From NCBI RefSeq assembly GCF_041051975.1, contig NZ_CP163435.1, positions 3,844,001 through 3,908,000 of the forward strand: a stretch of DNA of 64,000 bases, in the 5' to 3' direction. Shown one piece after another: positions 26,771 to 35,484 of this stretch. The position numbers were made by a program, and so were the translations under genes. Numbering within the stretch: position 1 is the stretch's first letter; every line of letters starts with the position of its first letter. Below the pieces are notes generated by a model that did no database searches, was not told the origin of the DNA, and was given only the letters and a program-made list of their open reading frames with translations. This stretch comes from Streptomyces sp. R21. GTDB lineage: Bacteria > Actinomycetota > Actinomycetes > Streptomycetales > Streptomycetaceae.

Positions 26771-27777
26771 TTGGCCTCCTCCTTCTTCTGCTTTCCTGCC
26801 TTGCCGTCCCCCGCCGCTCCGTTGCCCTCTTCCTTCACCTCGGCCAGGTGGCCGGTGAGGGAGAGGAAGACGTCGTCGAGGGTGGGGCGGCGCAGGCCGA
26901 TGTCGTCGATCTCGATGCCGCGGGCGTCCAGCTCGCGGATGACCTCGGCGAGCAGCTTCGCGCCGCCGGTCACGGGGACGGTGAGCTTGCGGGTGTGCTC
27001 CTCGACCGTGGTCTCGCCCTTGCCGAAGCCGCGCAACAGCTCCGATGCCGTGGCTATGTGCTCGCGCTCGTGCACGACGACCTCGACACGCTCGCCGCCG
27101 GTCTGTGCCTTGAGCTGGTCGGCGGTGCCGCGGGCGATGACGTGGCCGTGGTCGACGACACAGATGTCGTGCGCGAGGTGGTCGGCCTCTTCCAGGTACT
27201 GGGTGGTGAGCAGCAGCGTCGTACCACCGGAGACCAGCCGCTTGATGACCTCCCACAGCTGCTGGCGGTTGCGCGGGTCGAGACCGGTCGTCGGCTCGTC
27301 CATGAACATCACGGGCGGCGAGACGACCAGGGCGGCCGCCAGGTCGAGCCGGCGGCGCATACCGCCCGAGTACGTCTTCGCGGTGCGGTCGGCGGCGTCC
27401 GTGAGGTTGAACTGGTCGAGGAGCTCGTCCGCCCGGACCTTCGCCGCCTTGGCCTTCATCTGGTAGAGCTGGCCGACCATCTGGAGGTTCTCGCGGCCGG
27501 TCAGGTACTCGTCGACCGCGGCGAACTGCCCCGAGAGGCCGATCTTGCGGCGCACTTCGTTGGGATGCTTGAGCACGTCGAGGCCTGCCACGACCGCCCT
27601 GCCGCTGTCGGGGCGCAGCAGGGTCGTCAGGCAGCGGACAGCGGTCGTCTTCCCTGCGCCGTTCGGCCCGAGGAGGCCCAGGACGGTGCCTTCCGGGACA
27701 TCGAGGTCGACGCCGTCCAGAGCCCTTACGTCACCGAAGGTCTTCACCAGGCCTTCGGCATAGATGGCGCCTGGCAT
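26767..27777 (-). CDS. ABC exporter ATPase (DrrA/CcmA-like)
   Basis: ATG 27777 is preferred because GGAGA sits 6-7 bases before it; a GTG four codons upstream is the alternative. The 336-aa product has Walker A GPNGAGKTT, the signature YSGGMRRRLDLAAAL, Walker B VMFMDEPTTGLDP and switch His in TTQYLEEADHLAHD. The C-terminal extension with RRPTLDDVFLSLTGHLAEVK is typical of DrrA-type ATPases and regulates assembly with DrrB; it then runs into a Lys/Glu-rich tail. The pair exports hydrophobic molecules. A predicted promoter with an internal palindrome lies about 85-110 bp upstream. Confidence 0.93.
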   Translation of the reverse strand: MPGAIYAEGLVKTFGDVRALDGVDLDVPEGTVLGLLGPNGAGKTTAVRCLTTLLRPDSGRAVVAGLDVLKHPNEVRRKIGLSGQFAAVDEYLTGRENLQMVGQLYQMKAKAAKVRADELLDQFNLTDAADRTAKTYSGGMRRRLDLAAALVVSPPVMFMDEPTTGLDPRNRQQLWEVIKRLVSGGTTLLLTTQYLEEADHLAHDICVVDHGHVIARGTADQLKAQTGGERVEVVVHEREHIATASELLRGFGKGETTVEEHTRKLTVPVTGGAKLLAEVIRELDARGIEIDDIGLRRPTLDDVFLSLTGHLAEVKEEGNGAAGDGKAGKQKKEEAK

Positions 27778-27858
27778 ATGAGTCTCCACGTCGTTGGGGA
27801 TTCTTCGAAAAGCCTAGGTTTGTGCCTGTTTATGCGCTTGATGAGTGAGGCTCGACAC

Positions 27859-27887
27859 ACCATAACGCGATGTATCGCGTCTCTCAA
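27859..27887 (-). promoter_or_regulatory. Promoter of the ABC exporter with operator palindrome in the spacer
   Basis: On the minus strand, TTGAGA (27887-27882) and TATGGT (27864-27859) are separated by exactly 17 bp, a good housekeeping-sigma promoter. The spacer is almost entirely the palindrome ACGCGAT-GT-ATCGCGT (27865-27880), so a bound repressor would block RNA polymerase. CGCGATGTATCG-like sites recall those of PadR or TetR family repressors of Drr exporters. No such regulator gene lies within the window. The start of transcription would be near 27852. Confidence 0.72.
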
Positions 27888-27967
27888 CAGAATTTACCGC
27901 CTGGCTATGACAAGGGCCCTGACCTGCGATTACGGCACCTTCAACGGTCGTCGGCCGATGACGGTGG

Positions 27968-29197
27968 TCAGTCGATGACCGTGTAGCCCGCCTCGCGCAG
28001 CGCGAGGCCGACCTCGGCGCAGTGCGCCGGCCCCTTCGTCTCCAGGTGCAGCTCCACCTCCGCCTCCGTGAGCCCGAGCCGCGGATCGGTCCGTACGTGG
28101 CTCACATCGAGGACGTTAGCGTCGACCACTGACAACACCTGCAGAAGTGTCGCCAGGGCCCCGGGACGGTCCGTCAGTCGCAGCCGGACGGCCAGGTAGC
28201 GGCCCCCCGCCGCCATGCCGTGGCGCAGGATGCGCTGCATCAGCAGCGGGTCCACGTTGCCGCCCGACAGCACCGCCACGACCGGCCCCTCGAAGGCTCC
28301 GGGGTTCTGCAGCAGTGCCGCGACGGGGCTCGCGCCCGCCGGTTCGACGACCAGCTTGGCCCGCTCCAGGCACAGCAGCAGCGCGCTGGACAGATCGTCC
28401 TCGGAGACCGTGCGGACCTCGTCCACCAGGTCGCTGACGAGGCGGAACGGCACGTCGCCGGGGCGCCCGACCTTGATGCCGTCGGCCATCGTCGCCGGGT
28501 TCTCGATCGACACCGGGCGCCCGGCCGCCAGCGAGGGCGGGTACGCCGCCGCGCCCGCCGCCTGCACACCGACGATCCGCACGTCCGGGCGCAGCGCCTT
28601 CACCGCGACCGCGATGCCCGCGGCCAGCCCTCCCCCGCCGATGCCCACGACGATCGTGCGCACCTCGGGGCACTGCTCCAGGATCTCCAGGCCGACCGTG
28701 CCCTGGCCCGCGATGATGTCGGCGTGGTCGAACGGGTGGATGAACACCGCGCCCGTCTCGACCGCGTACTCCTGCGCGGCGGCCAGCGTCTCGTCCACCA
28801 CCTGACCGTGCATCCTCACCTCGGCGCCGTAGTCGCGGGTGGCCGCGACCTTCGGCAGCGGGGCCCCGGTGGGCATGAAGACCGTCGAGCGCACACCGAG
28901 CAGCGAGGAGGCGAGGGCGACGCCCTGCGCGTGGTTCCCGGCGCTCGCGGCGACGACACCCGCGGCGCGCTCCTCGGGAAGCAGCCCGGCGATCCGCACG
29001 TAGGCGCCGCGCAGCTTGAAGGAACCCGTGCGCTGGAGGTTCTCGCACTTGAAGTGCACGGGCGCGCCCACCAGCTGGGACAGGTACCGGCTGCCCTCCA
29101 TGGCCGTAGCCCGCGCCACGCCCGTGAGCATCTTCTGGGCGCCGCGTACGTCGTCGAGCGTGACGGTGGGCAGGGAGTCGGCCGTGCGGTAGCTCAT
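27968..29197 (-). CDS. ilvA: Threonine ammonia-lyase (PLP-dependent) with C-terminal ACT domain
   Basis: Start ATG 29197 (MSYRTADSLPTVTLDDVRGA) with TGGAG upstream; 409 aa. PLP lysine is K61 in TGSFKLRGAY, with the phosphate loop IGGGGLAAGIAVAVK and substrate loop SAGNHAQG. The C-terminal 80 residues (RLRLTDRPGALATLLQVLSV) are a single ACT domain, as in TdcB-type or short IlvA enzymes rather than the long two-ACT biosynthetic form. It deaminates threonine to 2-oxobutanoate, feeding isoleucine or catabolism. It is divergent from the MarR gene; the 145-bp gap is a shared promoter region. Confidence 0.92.
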   Translation of the reverse strand: MSYRTADSLPTVTLDDVRGAQKMLTGVARATAMEGSRYLSQLVGAPVHFKCENLQRTGSFKLRGAYVRIAGLLPEERAAGVVAASAGNHAQGVALASSLLGVRSTVFMPTGAPLPKVAATRDYGAEVRMHGQVVDETLAAAQEYAVETGAVFIHPFDHADIIAGQGTVGLEILEQCPEVRTIVVGIGGGGLAAGIAVAVKALRPDVRIVGVQAAGAAAYPPSLAAGRPVSIENPATMADGIKVGRPGDVPFRLVSDLVDEVRTVSEDDLSSALLLCLERAKLVVEPAGASPVAALLQNPGAFEGPVVAVLSGGNVDPLLMQRILRHGMAAGGRYLAVRLRLTDRPGALATLLQVLSVVDANVLDVSHVRTDPRLGLTEAEVELHLETKGPAHCAEVGLALREAGYTVID

Positions 29198-29342
29198 GAC
29201 TCCAGTCTCGCAGTTCACGTCCGGCCACACCCGGTGTGACCAAGGCCCGAGACTGGTTTGCGCAGCGTCGGTACGGCCTGCCTTCCGGCCGCGTACCCTG
29301 TCCCCCAACCCAGCTCCCCACGCATGAATTGAGCCCCCGGCC

Positions 29343-29867
29343 ATGCCCACAACACCTGAAATGTCGATGGACATGACGACCGTCGGTGACACCGGTCTCC
29401 TCGACACGCTTCAGCACGAGGTCGCGGTGTTCGCGCGCCGTGCCGAACAGACCCGGCTCGGTGGAGTGGGGCAGGTACGCAACTCCATGGACCGCGCCGC
29501 ATACCTGCTGCTCAACCGCCTCGACAAGGAAGGCGCGATGGGCGTCAAGGCGCTCGCCGCGAGCATGGGGATCGACTCCTCGACGGTCACCCGGCAGGTC
29601 GCGCCGCTCGTCGACACGGGGCTCGTCAAGCGCACCTCGCACCCCGAGGACGGGCGTGCCGTGGTGCTCCAGCTGTCGCCGCGCGGGCAGGCCCGCCTCG
29701 ACGAAGTGCGCTCTTCCAGGCGTCAGTTGATGGCCGAGTTGACACACGACTGGGCGCCGGAGGAGCGCGAGGCGTTCTGCACGCTCCTCACGCGCTTCAA
29801 CGGCGCGCTCTCGGCGCGCCAGGCCGCCCAGGGCGTCCCGGTCGCGGAACCGTCGTCGGCCTCGTAG
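29343..29867 (+). CDS. MarR-family transcriptional regulator
   Basis: The 174-aa protein has a short N-terminal tail and then the MarR fold: LLDTLQHEVAVFARRAEQTR, a helix-turn-helix MGVKALAASMGIDSSTVTRQVAPL, and the wing SHPEDGRAVVLQLSPRGQARLDEV with the conserved D-G-R of MarR wings. These repressors or activators respond to phenolic or other small ligands. The gene is divergent from ilvA. A possible terminator overlaps tandem repeats downstream. Confidence 0.9.
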   Translation: MPTTPEMSMDMTTVGDTGLLDTLQHEVAVFARRAEQTRLGGVGQVRNSMDRAAYLLLNRLDKEGAMGVKALAASMGIDSSTVTRQVAPLVDTGLVKRTSHPEDGRAVVLQLSPRGQARLDEVRSSRRQLMAELTHDWAPEEREAFCTLLTRFNGALSARQAAQGVPVAEPSSAS

Positions 29868-29873
29868 CCGCCC

Positions 29874-29919
29874 GAGCGGGTCAGCGGGTCAGCGGGTCGA
29901 GCGGGTCGAGCGCCCGCTC
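29874..29919. repeat. Tandem AGCGGGTC repeats ending in a hairpin
   Basis: Three 8-bp AGCGGGTC units run from 29875 to 29898 and a fourth begins at 29900. The last GAGCGGG (29899-29905) can pair with CCCGCTC (29913-29919), a 7-bp stem with 7-nt loop that may terminate the MarR transcript. Copy number is likely to vary between strains. Confidence 0.7.
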
Positions 29920-30048
29920 ATGGTGTCCCGCCCCGCGCGCGTGGGTGTGCTGCGGGCTCCCCGCACGCGTGCATGTGCTCCGGACTCTTGACCGGAAGGC
30001 CACGTCTGGCCTCATATGAGATCGGGTCCTTGTCGTACGCGGTCTGAC

Positions 30049-30603
30049 ATGTCGTACACGGCCGGGTCCCTGTTTCCCTCAGGGTCATCCTCAGGCGGAG
30101 GCGTGGTGCGAGAACGGCATGCGTCCCAAGGCGCCCGCCGGGCCCGGGAGTTCGAGGCGTTCGTCGCGGGCGCGGCCGGGCGGCTGCTGCATGCCGCCAC
30201 GCTGCTGACGGCGGAGGCGCCGGACGACAACCCTCGGGCGCGGCGCCTGCTGACGCTGTCCCTCGCCCATACGTACGCGTCCTGGGACCGGCTGCGCGGC
30301 GAGGACCCGTACGACCGCGCCCGGCAGTATCTGGCGGTCCGCTTCGCGCGCGGGGCATGGCACCAGTACGGGGCCCTCGGGCGGTCCCGGGCGAGCGCCG
30401 ACACGGTGCTGGCCCGGCTGACGCCGCAGGAGCGGCTGGTCCTGGTCCTCAGGCTGTACGAGGGCGTCGCCGAGGAGCAGACGGCGGCGCTGCTCGGGCT
30501 CCCCACGGAACGGGTGCGGGCGATCTGTGCCCGCGCGATGGCGACGCTGCTGCACCCGCCGCGCGGTCCGGCGCCGGCGATCGCGAAGGTGGCCCCGTCA
30601 TGA
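30049..30603 (+). CDS. Degenerate SigE-type (ECF-like) sigma-70 family protein
   Basis: The start is unclear (ATG 30049 used; 30016 or a GTG near 30104 also possible, none with an ideal ribosome site); about 184 aa. The N-terminal half matches the ECF region 2 pattern loosely (FEAFVAGAAGRLLHAATLLT, YASWDRLRG). Region 4 is clearer: LTPQERLVLVLRLYEGVAEEQTAALLGLPTERVRAICARAM. Region 2 lacks the usual DAEDLVQ core and reads NPRARRLLTLS, so promoter melting may be lost and it could be a modified sigma or regulatory protein. It overlaps the next gene by ATGA. TTGACC at 29988 may be part of its promoter. Confidence 0.7.
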   Translation: MSYTAGSLFPSGSSSGGGVVRERHASQGARRAREFEAFVAGAAGRLLHAATLLTAEAPDDNPRARRLLTLSLAHTYASWDRLRGEDPYDRARQYLAVRFARGAWHQYGALGRSRASADTVLARLTPQERLVLVLRLYEGVAEEQTAALLGLPTERVRAICARAMATLLHPPRGPAPAIAKVAPS

Positions 30604-30848
30604 ACCAGCCCGAGCGCGAGGCGGCCGTCCGGCGGATGCTGGAGCAGGCGTCGCCCCAGGTGCCGCCGGACCTGTACGCGGACATCGTGCGGCGCGGCGG
30701 CCGTATGCAGCGGCGCAGGAACATCGCCCGGCGGCTGCTGTGGCTGGTGCTGTTCGCCGCGACGGTCGCCTTCATCGTGTGGGCGACGATGGCCCGCCCG
30801 TGGGTGGAGCCGCCGTCGGACACGACTCCACCGCTCACGGGCTGGTGA
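30600..30848 (+). CDS. Small membrane protein overlapping the sigma-like gene (anti-sigma candidate)
   Basis: ATG 30600 overlaps the sigma-like stop (ATGA). The 82-aa product has a cytoplasmic helix (EREAAVRRMLEQASPQVPPD, RRGGRMQRRR), one membrane helix (LLWLVLFAATVAFIVWATMA) and a short outer tail (PWVEPPSDTTPP). Coupling with a sigma-like protein and this topology suggest an anti-sigma or membrane tether, but no zinc-binding HxxxCxxC motif is present. The short 54-bp gap to the convergent metabolic gene shows no strong hairpin. Confidence 0.75.
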   Translation: MNQPEREAAVRRMLEQASPQVPPDLYADIVRRGGRMQRRRNIARRLLWLVLFAATVAFIVWATMARPWVEPPSDTTPPLTGW

Positions 30849-30902
30849 CACCGGCCGGTGACGCAGGCTGTCGAGACGGCCGGCGCCACCGCTGGTGACT
30901 GA

Positions 30903-32057
30903 TTAACCCAGCGCCTGCTGCAGGTCCGCCAGCAGGTCGTCGACGTTCTCGATGCCCACGGAGAGGCGCACGAGGTCGCCGGGCACCTCCAGGGCGGAAC
31001 CGACCACGGACGCGTGCGTCATGCGCCCGGGGTGCTCGATCAGGGACTCGACTCCGCCGAGGGACTCGCCGAGCGTGAACACCTTGGCGCGGTTGCAGAC
31101 CTCGACCGCCGCCTCCTCGCCGCCCGCGACCTGGAAGGAGATCATGCCGCCGAACGAGCGCATCTGCTTGGCCGCGACCTCGTGACCGGGGTGCTCCGGA
31201 AGACCCGGGTACAGAACGCGCGTCACGCGCGCGTGCCGGGTGAGCATCTCGGCGACCTTCGTGGCGTTCTCGCTGTGCCGGTCCATGCGCACGGAGAGCG
31301 TCTTGGCGCCGCGCAGCACCAGCCACGAGTCGAAGGGGCCGGCGACGGCGCCCATCGCGTTCTGGTGGTACGCCAGCTCCTCGCCCAGCTCCTGGTCGCC
31401 GGTGACCAGCGCGCCGCCGACGACGTCCGAGTGGCCGCCCATGTACTTGGTGAGCGAGTGCACGACGACGTCCGCGCCGAGGGCCAGCGGCTGCTGGAGG
31501 TAGGGCGTGGCGAAGGTGTTGTCGACGACCAGCCGGGCGCCCGCCTCGCGCGCGATCTGGGCGACCACGGCGATGTCGGTGATGCCGAGGAGGGGGTTGG
31601 AGGGCGTCTCGACCCAGATGACCTTCGTCTTCGGGGTGAGGGCGGCCCGTACGGACGCCGGGTCGCTGGTGTCGGCGACGGACCACTCGACGCCCCACCG
31701 GGAGACGACCTTCGCGAAGAGGCGGAAGGTGCCGCCGTACGCGTCGTTGGGGATGACCACGTGGTCGCCGGGGCTGAGCAGCGTACGCAACAGGCAGTCC
31801 TCGGCAGCCAGTCCGGACGCGAACGCGAGGCCGCGGCGGCCGCCCTCCAGGGCGGCGAGGTTCTCTTCCAGGGCGGTCCTGGTCGGGTTGGCGCTGCGGC
31901 TGTACTCGTAACCGCCGCGCAGCCCGCCGACGCCGTCCTGCTTGTAGGTCGAGACCTGGTAGATCGGCGGGACGACCGCGCCGGTGAGGGGATCGGCGGT
32001 GTTGCCCGCGTGGATCGCCAGAGTCTCGAAGTGCTGACTGATGTGCCTGTCGCTCAT
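30903..32057 (-). CDS. Cystathionine gamma-synthase/gamma-lyase (Cys/Met metabolism PLP enzyme)
   Basis: ATG 32057 starts MSDRHISQHFETLAIHAGN; 384 aa, the usual length. PLP lysine is K204 in HSLTKYMGGHSDVVGG, with YSRSANPTR and SNPLLGITD motifs of the Cys/Met metabolism family. The enzyme could make cystathionine from homoserine ester and cysteine (MetB) or run the reverse lyase reaction (Mecb/CGL); sequence alone does not decide. Annotators generally call this orthologue cystathionine gamma-synthase. It is divergent from the membrane-anchored protein at 32234, with a 176-bp gap. Confidence 0.9.
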   Translation of the reverse strand: MSDRHISQHFETLAIHAGNTADPLTGAVVPPIYQVSTYKQDGVGGLRGGYEYSRSANPTRTALEENLAALEGGRRGLAFASGLAAEDCLLRTLLSPGDHVVIPNDAYGGTFRLFAKVVSRWGVEWSVADTSDPASVRAALTPKTKVIWVETPSNPLLGITDIAVVAQIAREAGARLVVDNTFATPYLQQPLALGADVVVHSLTKYMGGHSDVVGGALVTGDQELGEELAYHQNAMGAVAGPFDSWLVLRGAKTLSVRMDRHSENATKVAEMLTRHARVTRVLYPGLPEHPGHEVAAKQMRSFGGMISFQVAGGEEAAVEVCNRAKVFTLGESLGGVESLIEHPGRMTHASVVGSALEVPGDLVRLSVGIENVDDLLADLQQALG

Positions 32058-32233
32058 GAGCCCGAGGGTAGTGCGCCCGCGGGGCCGATGACGGCACACG
32101 GGTCGTACAGGGTCGCGGACGGTGATCCGAGAAGGGCCCCCGGCGGGGACACGGCGCCCGCTCGGGGCTGCTGCGGTGCCGGTCAGGGCGCCCGGGTTCG
32201 CCAATTGTCGGACCCGTCTGGTTCGCTTGTGGC

Positions 32234-33352
32234 ATGGAGATTCTCTGGGTCCTGATGGCGCTGGCCCTGTTCAGCATGGTGCTGCTGCCCGTCCTCCGGC
32301 GCCGGCGCGCGGGTATTCAGCAGGTCGCGCCCGGCGATCCGGACGCCGCGGACCCGGCGAACTACGGATTCCTGCGGCAGGAGGAGCTGGACATCCGCAT
32401 GCCCGGTCCGGACCACGACCTGCTGGACGTGCTGAACGTGGTGCAGCAGACGCAGGACTACCGGGCGGCGTCCCAGCTCCTGGCCGGCACGGAGACCGAG
32501 GGCGAGCGGCGCTGGCAGCGTGTGCAGGCCTTCGCGGGCGCCGCGTCGCTGGAGCTGCAGCAGCGCCCCGGCGGGGTCAGCGAGACGCCCGGCGGGCAGT
32601 GGCTGCGGGTGTGGCGGGCCGAGAAGCCCAAGGACGCGGGCGGCGCGGCGGTGCACGCGGAGTTCCTGGTGCAGCAGGCGTGGCGGACGTCGACGCCGGG
32701 GACGGACGAGTTCCGGATCATCATGGAGGAGGCGCGGTCGGCGTGCGGCGAGGCGGCGCTGCTGTCCCCCGGTGACCCGATTCCGTACATCATCGAGCTC
32801 TCCGTGGCCCGCGGACTGTCGTATCCGCAGCCGGAGTTCGAGAAGCTGTGGCTGAAGATCCTGGATCGCGCCCCGGCGCACATGGGCGCGCACCTCGCGG
32901 CCCTGCACTACTGGTGCGAGAAGTGGCACGGCTCGCGGGAGGTGGCGTACTCCTTCGCGGAGGCGGCCGCCGCGCGTGCCCCGCAGGGCTCCCTGCTGGC
33001 CGCCATGCCTCTCTTCGCGGTCTTCGAGCATCTCCCCGAGGTGAACCTGGTCCGCAGCTTCTACCAGAGCGAGGTCGTGACGAAGGCGGTGCACGGCGCG
33101 CTCTTCGCGGTGCACGCGGCCCGCGCAGACGACCCGATGCTGGCGCACGTCCGCCACCTCCTGGTGTTCTTCCTGGTCCGCGGCGAGCGCTGGGCGGAGG
33201 CGATGAACCAGCTGGTGCACGTGGACGGCCACGTCGGCGCCCTGCCCTGGACCCTCACCCCCGACCCGGCGGCGGACTACGCGATATACCGGGCCCTCGC
33301 GGTCGCGGGCTACGAGGCGAACGGCGGCAACCCGGCGACTCTGCCGCACTGA
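32234..33352 (+). CDS. Membrane-anchored hypothetical protein, helical-repeat-like
   Basis: The 372-aa protein begins with one membrane helix (MEILWVLMALALFSMVLLPV) and then a cytoplasmic globular part with many paired helices and aromatic residues (HYWCEKWHGSREVAYSFAEA, HLLVFFLVRGERWAEAMNQL), reminiscent of a TPR-like solenoid. I recognise the conserved actinobacterial gene position beside the cystathionine gene but not a named family function. A scaffold or adaptor at the membrane is a possible reading. Confidence 0.8.
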   Translation: MEILWVLMALALFSMVLLPVLRRRRAGIQQVAPGDPDAADPANYGFLRQEELDIRMPGPDHDLLDVLNVVQQTQDYRAASQLLAGTETEGERRWQRVQAFAGAASLELQQRPGGVSETPGGQWLRVWRAEKPKDAGGAAVHAEFLVQQAWRTSTPGTDEFRIIMEEARSACGEAALLSPGDPIPYIIELSVARGLSYPQPEFEKLWLKILDRAPAHMGAHLAALHYWCEKWHGSREVAYSFAEAAAARAPQGSLLAAMPLFAVFEHLPEVNLVRSFYQSEVVTKAVHGALFAVHAARADDPMLAHVRHLLVFFLVRGERWAEAMNQLVHVDGHVGALPWTLTPDPAADYAIYRALAVAGYEANGGNPATLPH

Positions 33353-33478
33353 GGCCTGCGCCTGCGCCTGCACCCGCTCCGCCCCGCTCCCGCTCCCACT
33401 CCCGCCAGGAATGCCGGACAGGGGTCGTACGTTGACGCCTCTGCCCCCATCCCCCGGACCGGACCTCGTGGAGAGCGC

Positions 33479-34147
33479 ATGTTCCTGCACAGCCGTAGCC
33501 CACAGCTCCCGACCGCCGAGCAGGCTCTGCGCGGCCGACCGGAGCCGATCTTCACCGTCCCCGACCGGCACACCGTCCTCGGCACCCCGCTCCTCGGCCC
33601 CTACCCCGAGGGCCTGGAGATCGCCGACTTCGGCATGGGCTGTTTCTGGGGCGCCGAGCGCAAGTTCTGGCAGCTCCCGAAGGGCGTGTACACGACGCTC
33701 GTCGGCTACCAGGGCGGCTTCACCGAGAACCCCACCTACGAAGAGGCCTGCTCGGGCCTGACGGGTCACACGGAGGCGGTCCGTGTGGTCTACGACCCCG
33801 CCGAGATCTCCTACGAGGATCTCCTGAAGGTCTTCTGGGAGTCCCACAACCCGACCCAGGGCTTCCGCCAGGGCAACGACGTGGGCACCCAGTACCGCTC
33901 CGCCGTCTACACCCACACCCCCGCCCAGGCCGCCACCGCCACCGCGTCCCGCGAGGCCTACCAGCGGGTCCTGACGGGCTCGCGCTACGGCAGGATCACC
34001 ACCGAACTCCTCCCGGCGGAGGGCCGCGTGTTCTACCCCGCCGAGGGATACCACCAGCAGTACCTGGACAAGAACCCGGCCGGGTACTGCGGAATCGGTG
34101 GGACGGGCGTGTCCTGCCCGATCGGTGTGGCGCGGGCTGACGGCTGA
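33479..34147 (+). CDS. msrA: Peptide methionine sulfoxide reductase A
   Basis: The 222-aa protein has the MsrA active-site GCFWGAERKFW (catalytic C55), then VGYQGGFTENPTYEEACSG and GNDVGTQYRSAVYTH, all diagnostic. The C-terminal CGIGGTGVSCPI supplies resolving cysteines. It reduces the S form of methionine sulfoxide in proteins, protecting against oxidative damage, using thioredoxin. The N-terminal 45 residues before the catalytic domain are an extension seen in actinobacterial forms. Upstream, about 125 bp of non-coding sequence may hold the promoter. Confidence 0.95.
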   Translation: MFLHSRSPQLPTAEQALRGRPEPIFTVPDRHTVLGTPLLGPYPEGLEIADFGMGCFWGAERKFWQLPKGVYTTLVGYQGGFTENPTYEEACSGLTGHTEAVRVVYDPAEISYEDLLKVFWESHNPTQGFRQGNDVGTQYRSAVYTHTPAQAATATASREAYQRVLTGSRYGRITTELLPAEGRVFYPAEGYHQQYLDKNPAGYCGIGGTGVSCPIGVARADG

Positions 34148-34292
34148 GCCGACCGGGGCTCGCCCGCCGGGCACCGAGGCACCCGAACAACCTGGCGGGG
34201 AAGCAGTGACACGAGGAACCCCAAGTGTCAAACACTTCAGCCTCGTCCAAAAGGAACAGCAGCCACACCCTCCCCGTCCTACGATCCCTCAC

Positions 34293-35237
34293 ATGCTTAT
34301 TCGTCGGGCATTACGGATGATCATCGTGCTGGCTGTGGCCCTCGCCGGAGCGATCGGGGGTGGTGTGGGGTCGGCGCAGGCCGAGGGGAGCCGGTCGTCG
34401 TACGACCGGCAGCTGCTGTTCTACAACCACTCCTACGGGGTCCTCGACCGGGAGACCGCCGACGCCATCGAACACTCCGACTACCTGCGGGACTTCGCCA
34501 ACTTCCAGGTCCGCACCACGACCGGTGCCGGCGGAAAGACGTGGACCGGCCGCTATCTGATGGGTCGCGAGACCTACCTCGAACTGTTCGGAGTCGGTGA
34601 TCTCCCGGGCCAGGACGGCACCCTCGGCTCCGCCGGGCTGGGCCTCTCGGCCGAGCGGGCGGGAGACCTGGCGACGGTCACCGAGCGGCTGAAGGACGAG
34701 GGGGTCACCGACCCCGTCAAGTTCCTCCAGACCCGGGACTTCGGAGACGGTGTGCCGGTGCCGTGGTTCGACACCGTTCTCACCACCAGCGAGTACGACG
34801 CCTTCGGAGCCTGGGCGATGGAGTACCGGCCGGAGTACTTCGCCGATCCTCGCGGCAAGACCGAGCCGGCGAGCTTCCCCGGCGACGTCGGACGCGAGCG
34901 CTACCTTTCCGACGACTACCGCACCCACCTGATGCGCGATGTGACAGCTGTCCGCCTCGCGGTCACCGAGGGCGACCTCGCCGACACCGTGCCGCTGCTG
35001 CGGGCCGGCGGATTCGCGGTCAAGACCACGACGGGCGGTGGCGTCGTCGCGGAGGGCGGCGGCACCACGATTCGGTTCGACGTCGTCGCGCGCGAACAAG
35101 CCGGGTTCCAGCGGGTGGACATGACACTCAACCGGCCCGTGAAGGACCGGCATGTGGAGCGGATCGGTCACTCGACCCTCACCATCGGCCCCGGCAGCCA
35201 CGCCGTGTGGACGTTCACCGACAACGCCACCCGGTAG
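34293..35237 (+). CDS. Secreted DUF5829-family protein
   Basis: ATG 34293 begins MLIRRALRMIIVLAVALAGA, a signal peptide with likely cleavage after SAQA; 314 aa. The mature part (YNHSYGVLDRETADAIEHSD, FGAWAMEYRPEYFADP) has a conserved His/Asp/Glu-rich core resembling DUF5829, an uncharacterised family of exported actinobacterial proteins. Enzymatic activity is unknown. It stands alone between msrA and the S51-like gene; the 145-bp leader has no strong ribosome site and no obvious hairpin. The 247 bp after it hold no supported gene. Confidence 0.78.
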   Translation: MLIRRALRMIIVLAVALAGAIGGGVGSAQAEGSRSSYDRQLLFYNHSYGVLDRETADAIEHSDYLRDFANFQVRTTTGAGGKTWTGRYLMGRETYLELFGVGDLPGQDGTLGSAGLGLSAERAGDLATVTERLKDEGVTDPVKFLQTRDFGDGVPVPWFDTVLTTSEYDAFGAWAMEYRPEYFADPRGKTEPASFPGDVGRERYLSDDYRTHLMRDVTAVRLAVTEGDLADTVPLLRAGGFAVKTTTGGGVVAEGGGTTIRFDVVAREQAGFQRVDMTLNRPVKDRHVERIGHSTLTIGPGSHAVWTFTDNATR

Positions 35238-35484
35238 CCGGTGGGTGCGCGCCCTCGACGAGGGAGCGCACCCGCACGCCACACTTCGAACGGCGTGGAT
35301 GTCCGCGCACCGGTCTCCACTGCTGGTGCTCCTCGCGCTCGTGGCACACAGGAATCCCGGGCCGTCACCGTCGTCGGAGCAATAAGACCTCGCTCTCCCG
35401 TCCTCCACGTTGCTAACCTGCGGGACCGCGCCGGGACAGGCGACGAGCCCTCGTCCAAGGGCCGAAAGCTACGGGGGAGATGGA

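Noticed and set aside
29988..30020. TTGACC followed by TATGAG as promoter for the sigma-like gene
   Set aside because: The spacing is 21 bp, too long for a standard promoter; mentioned only as a possibility in the gene entry.
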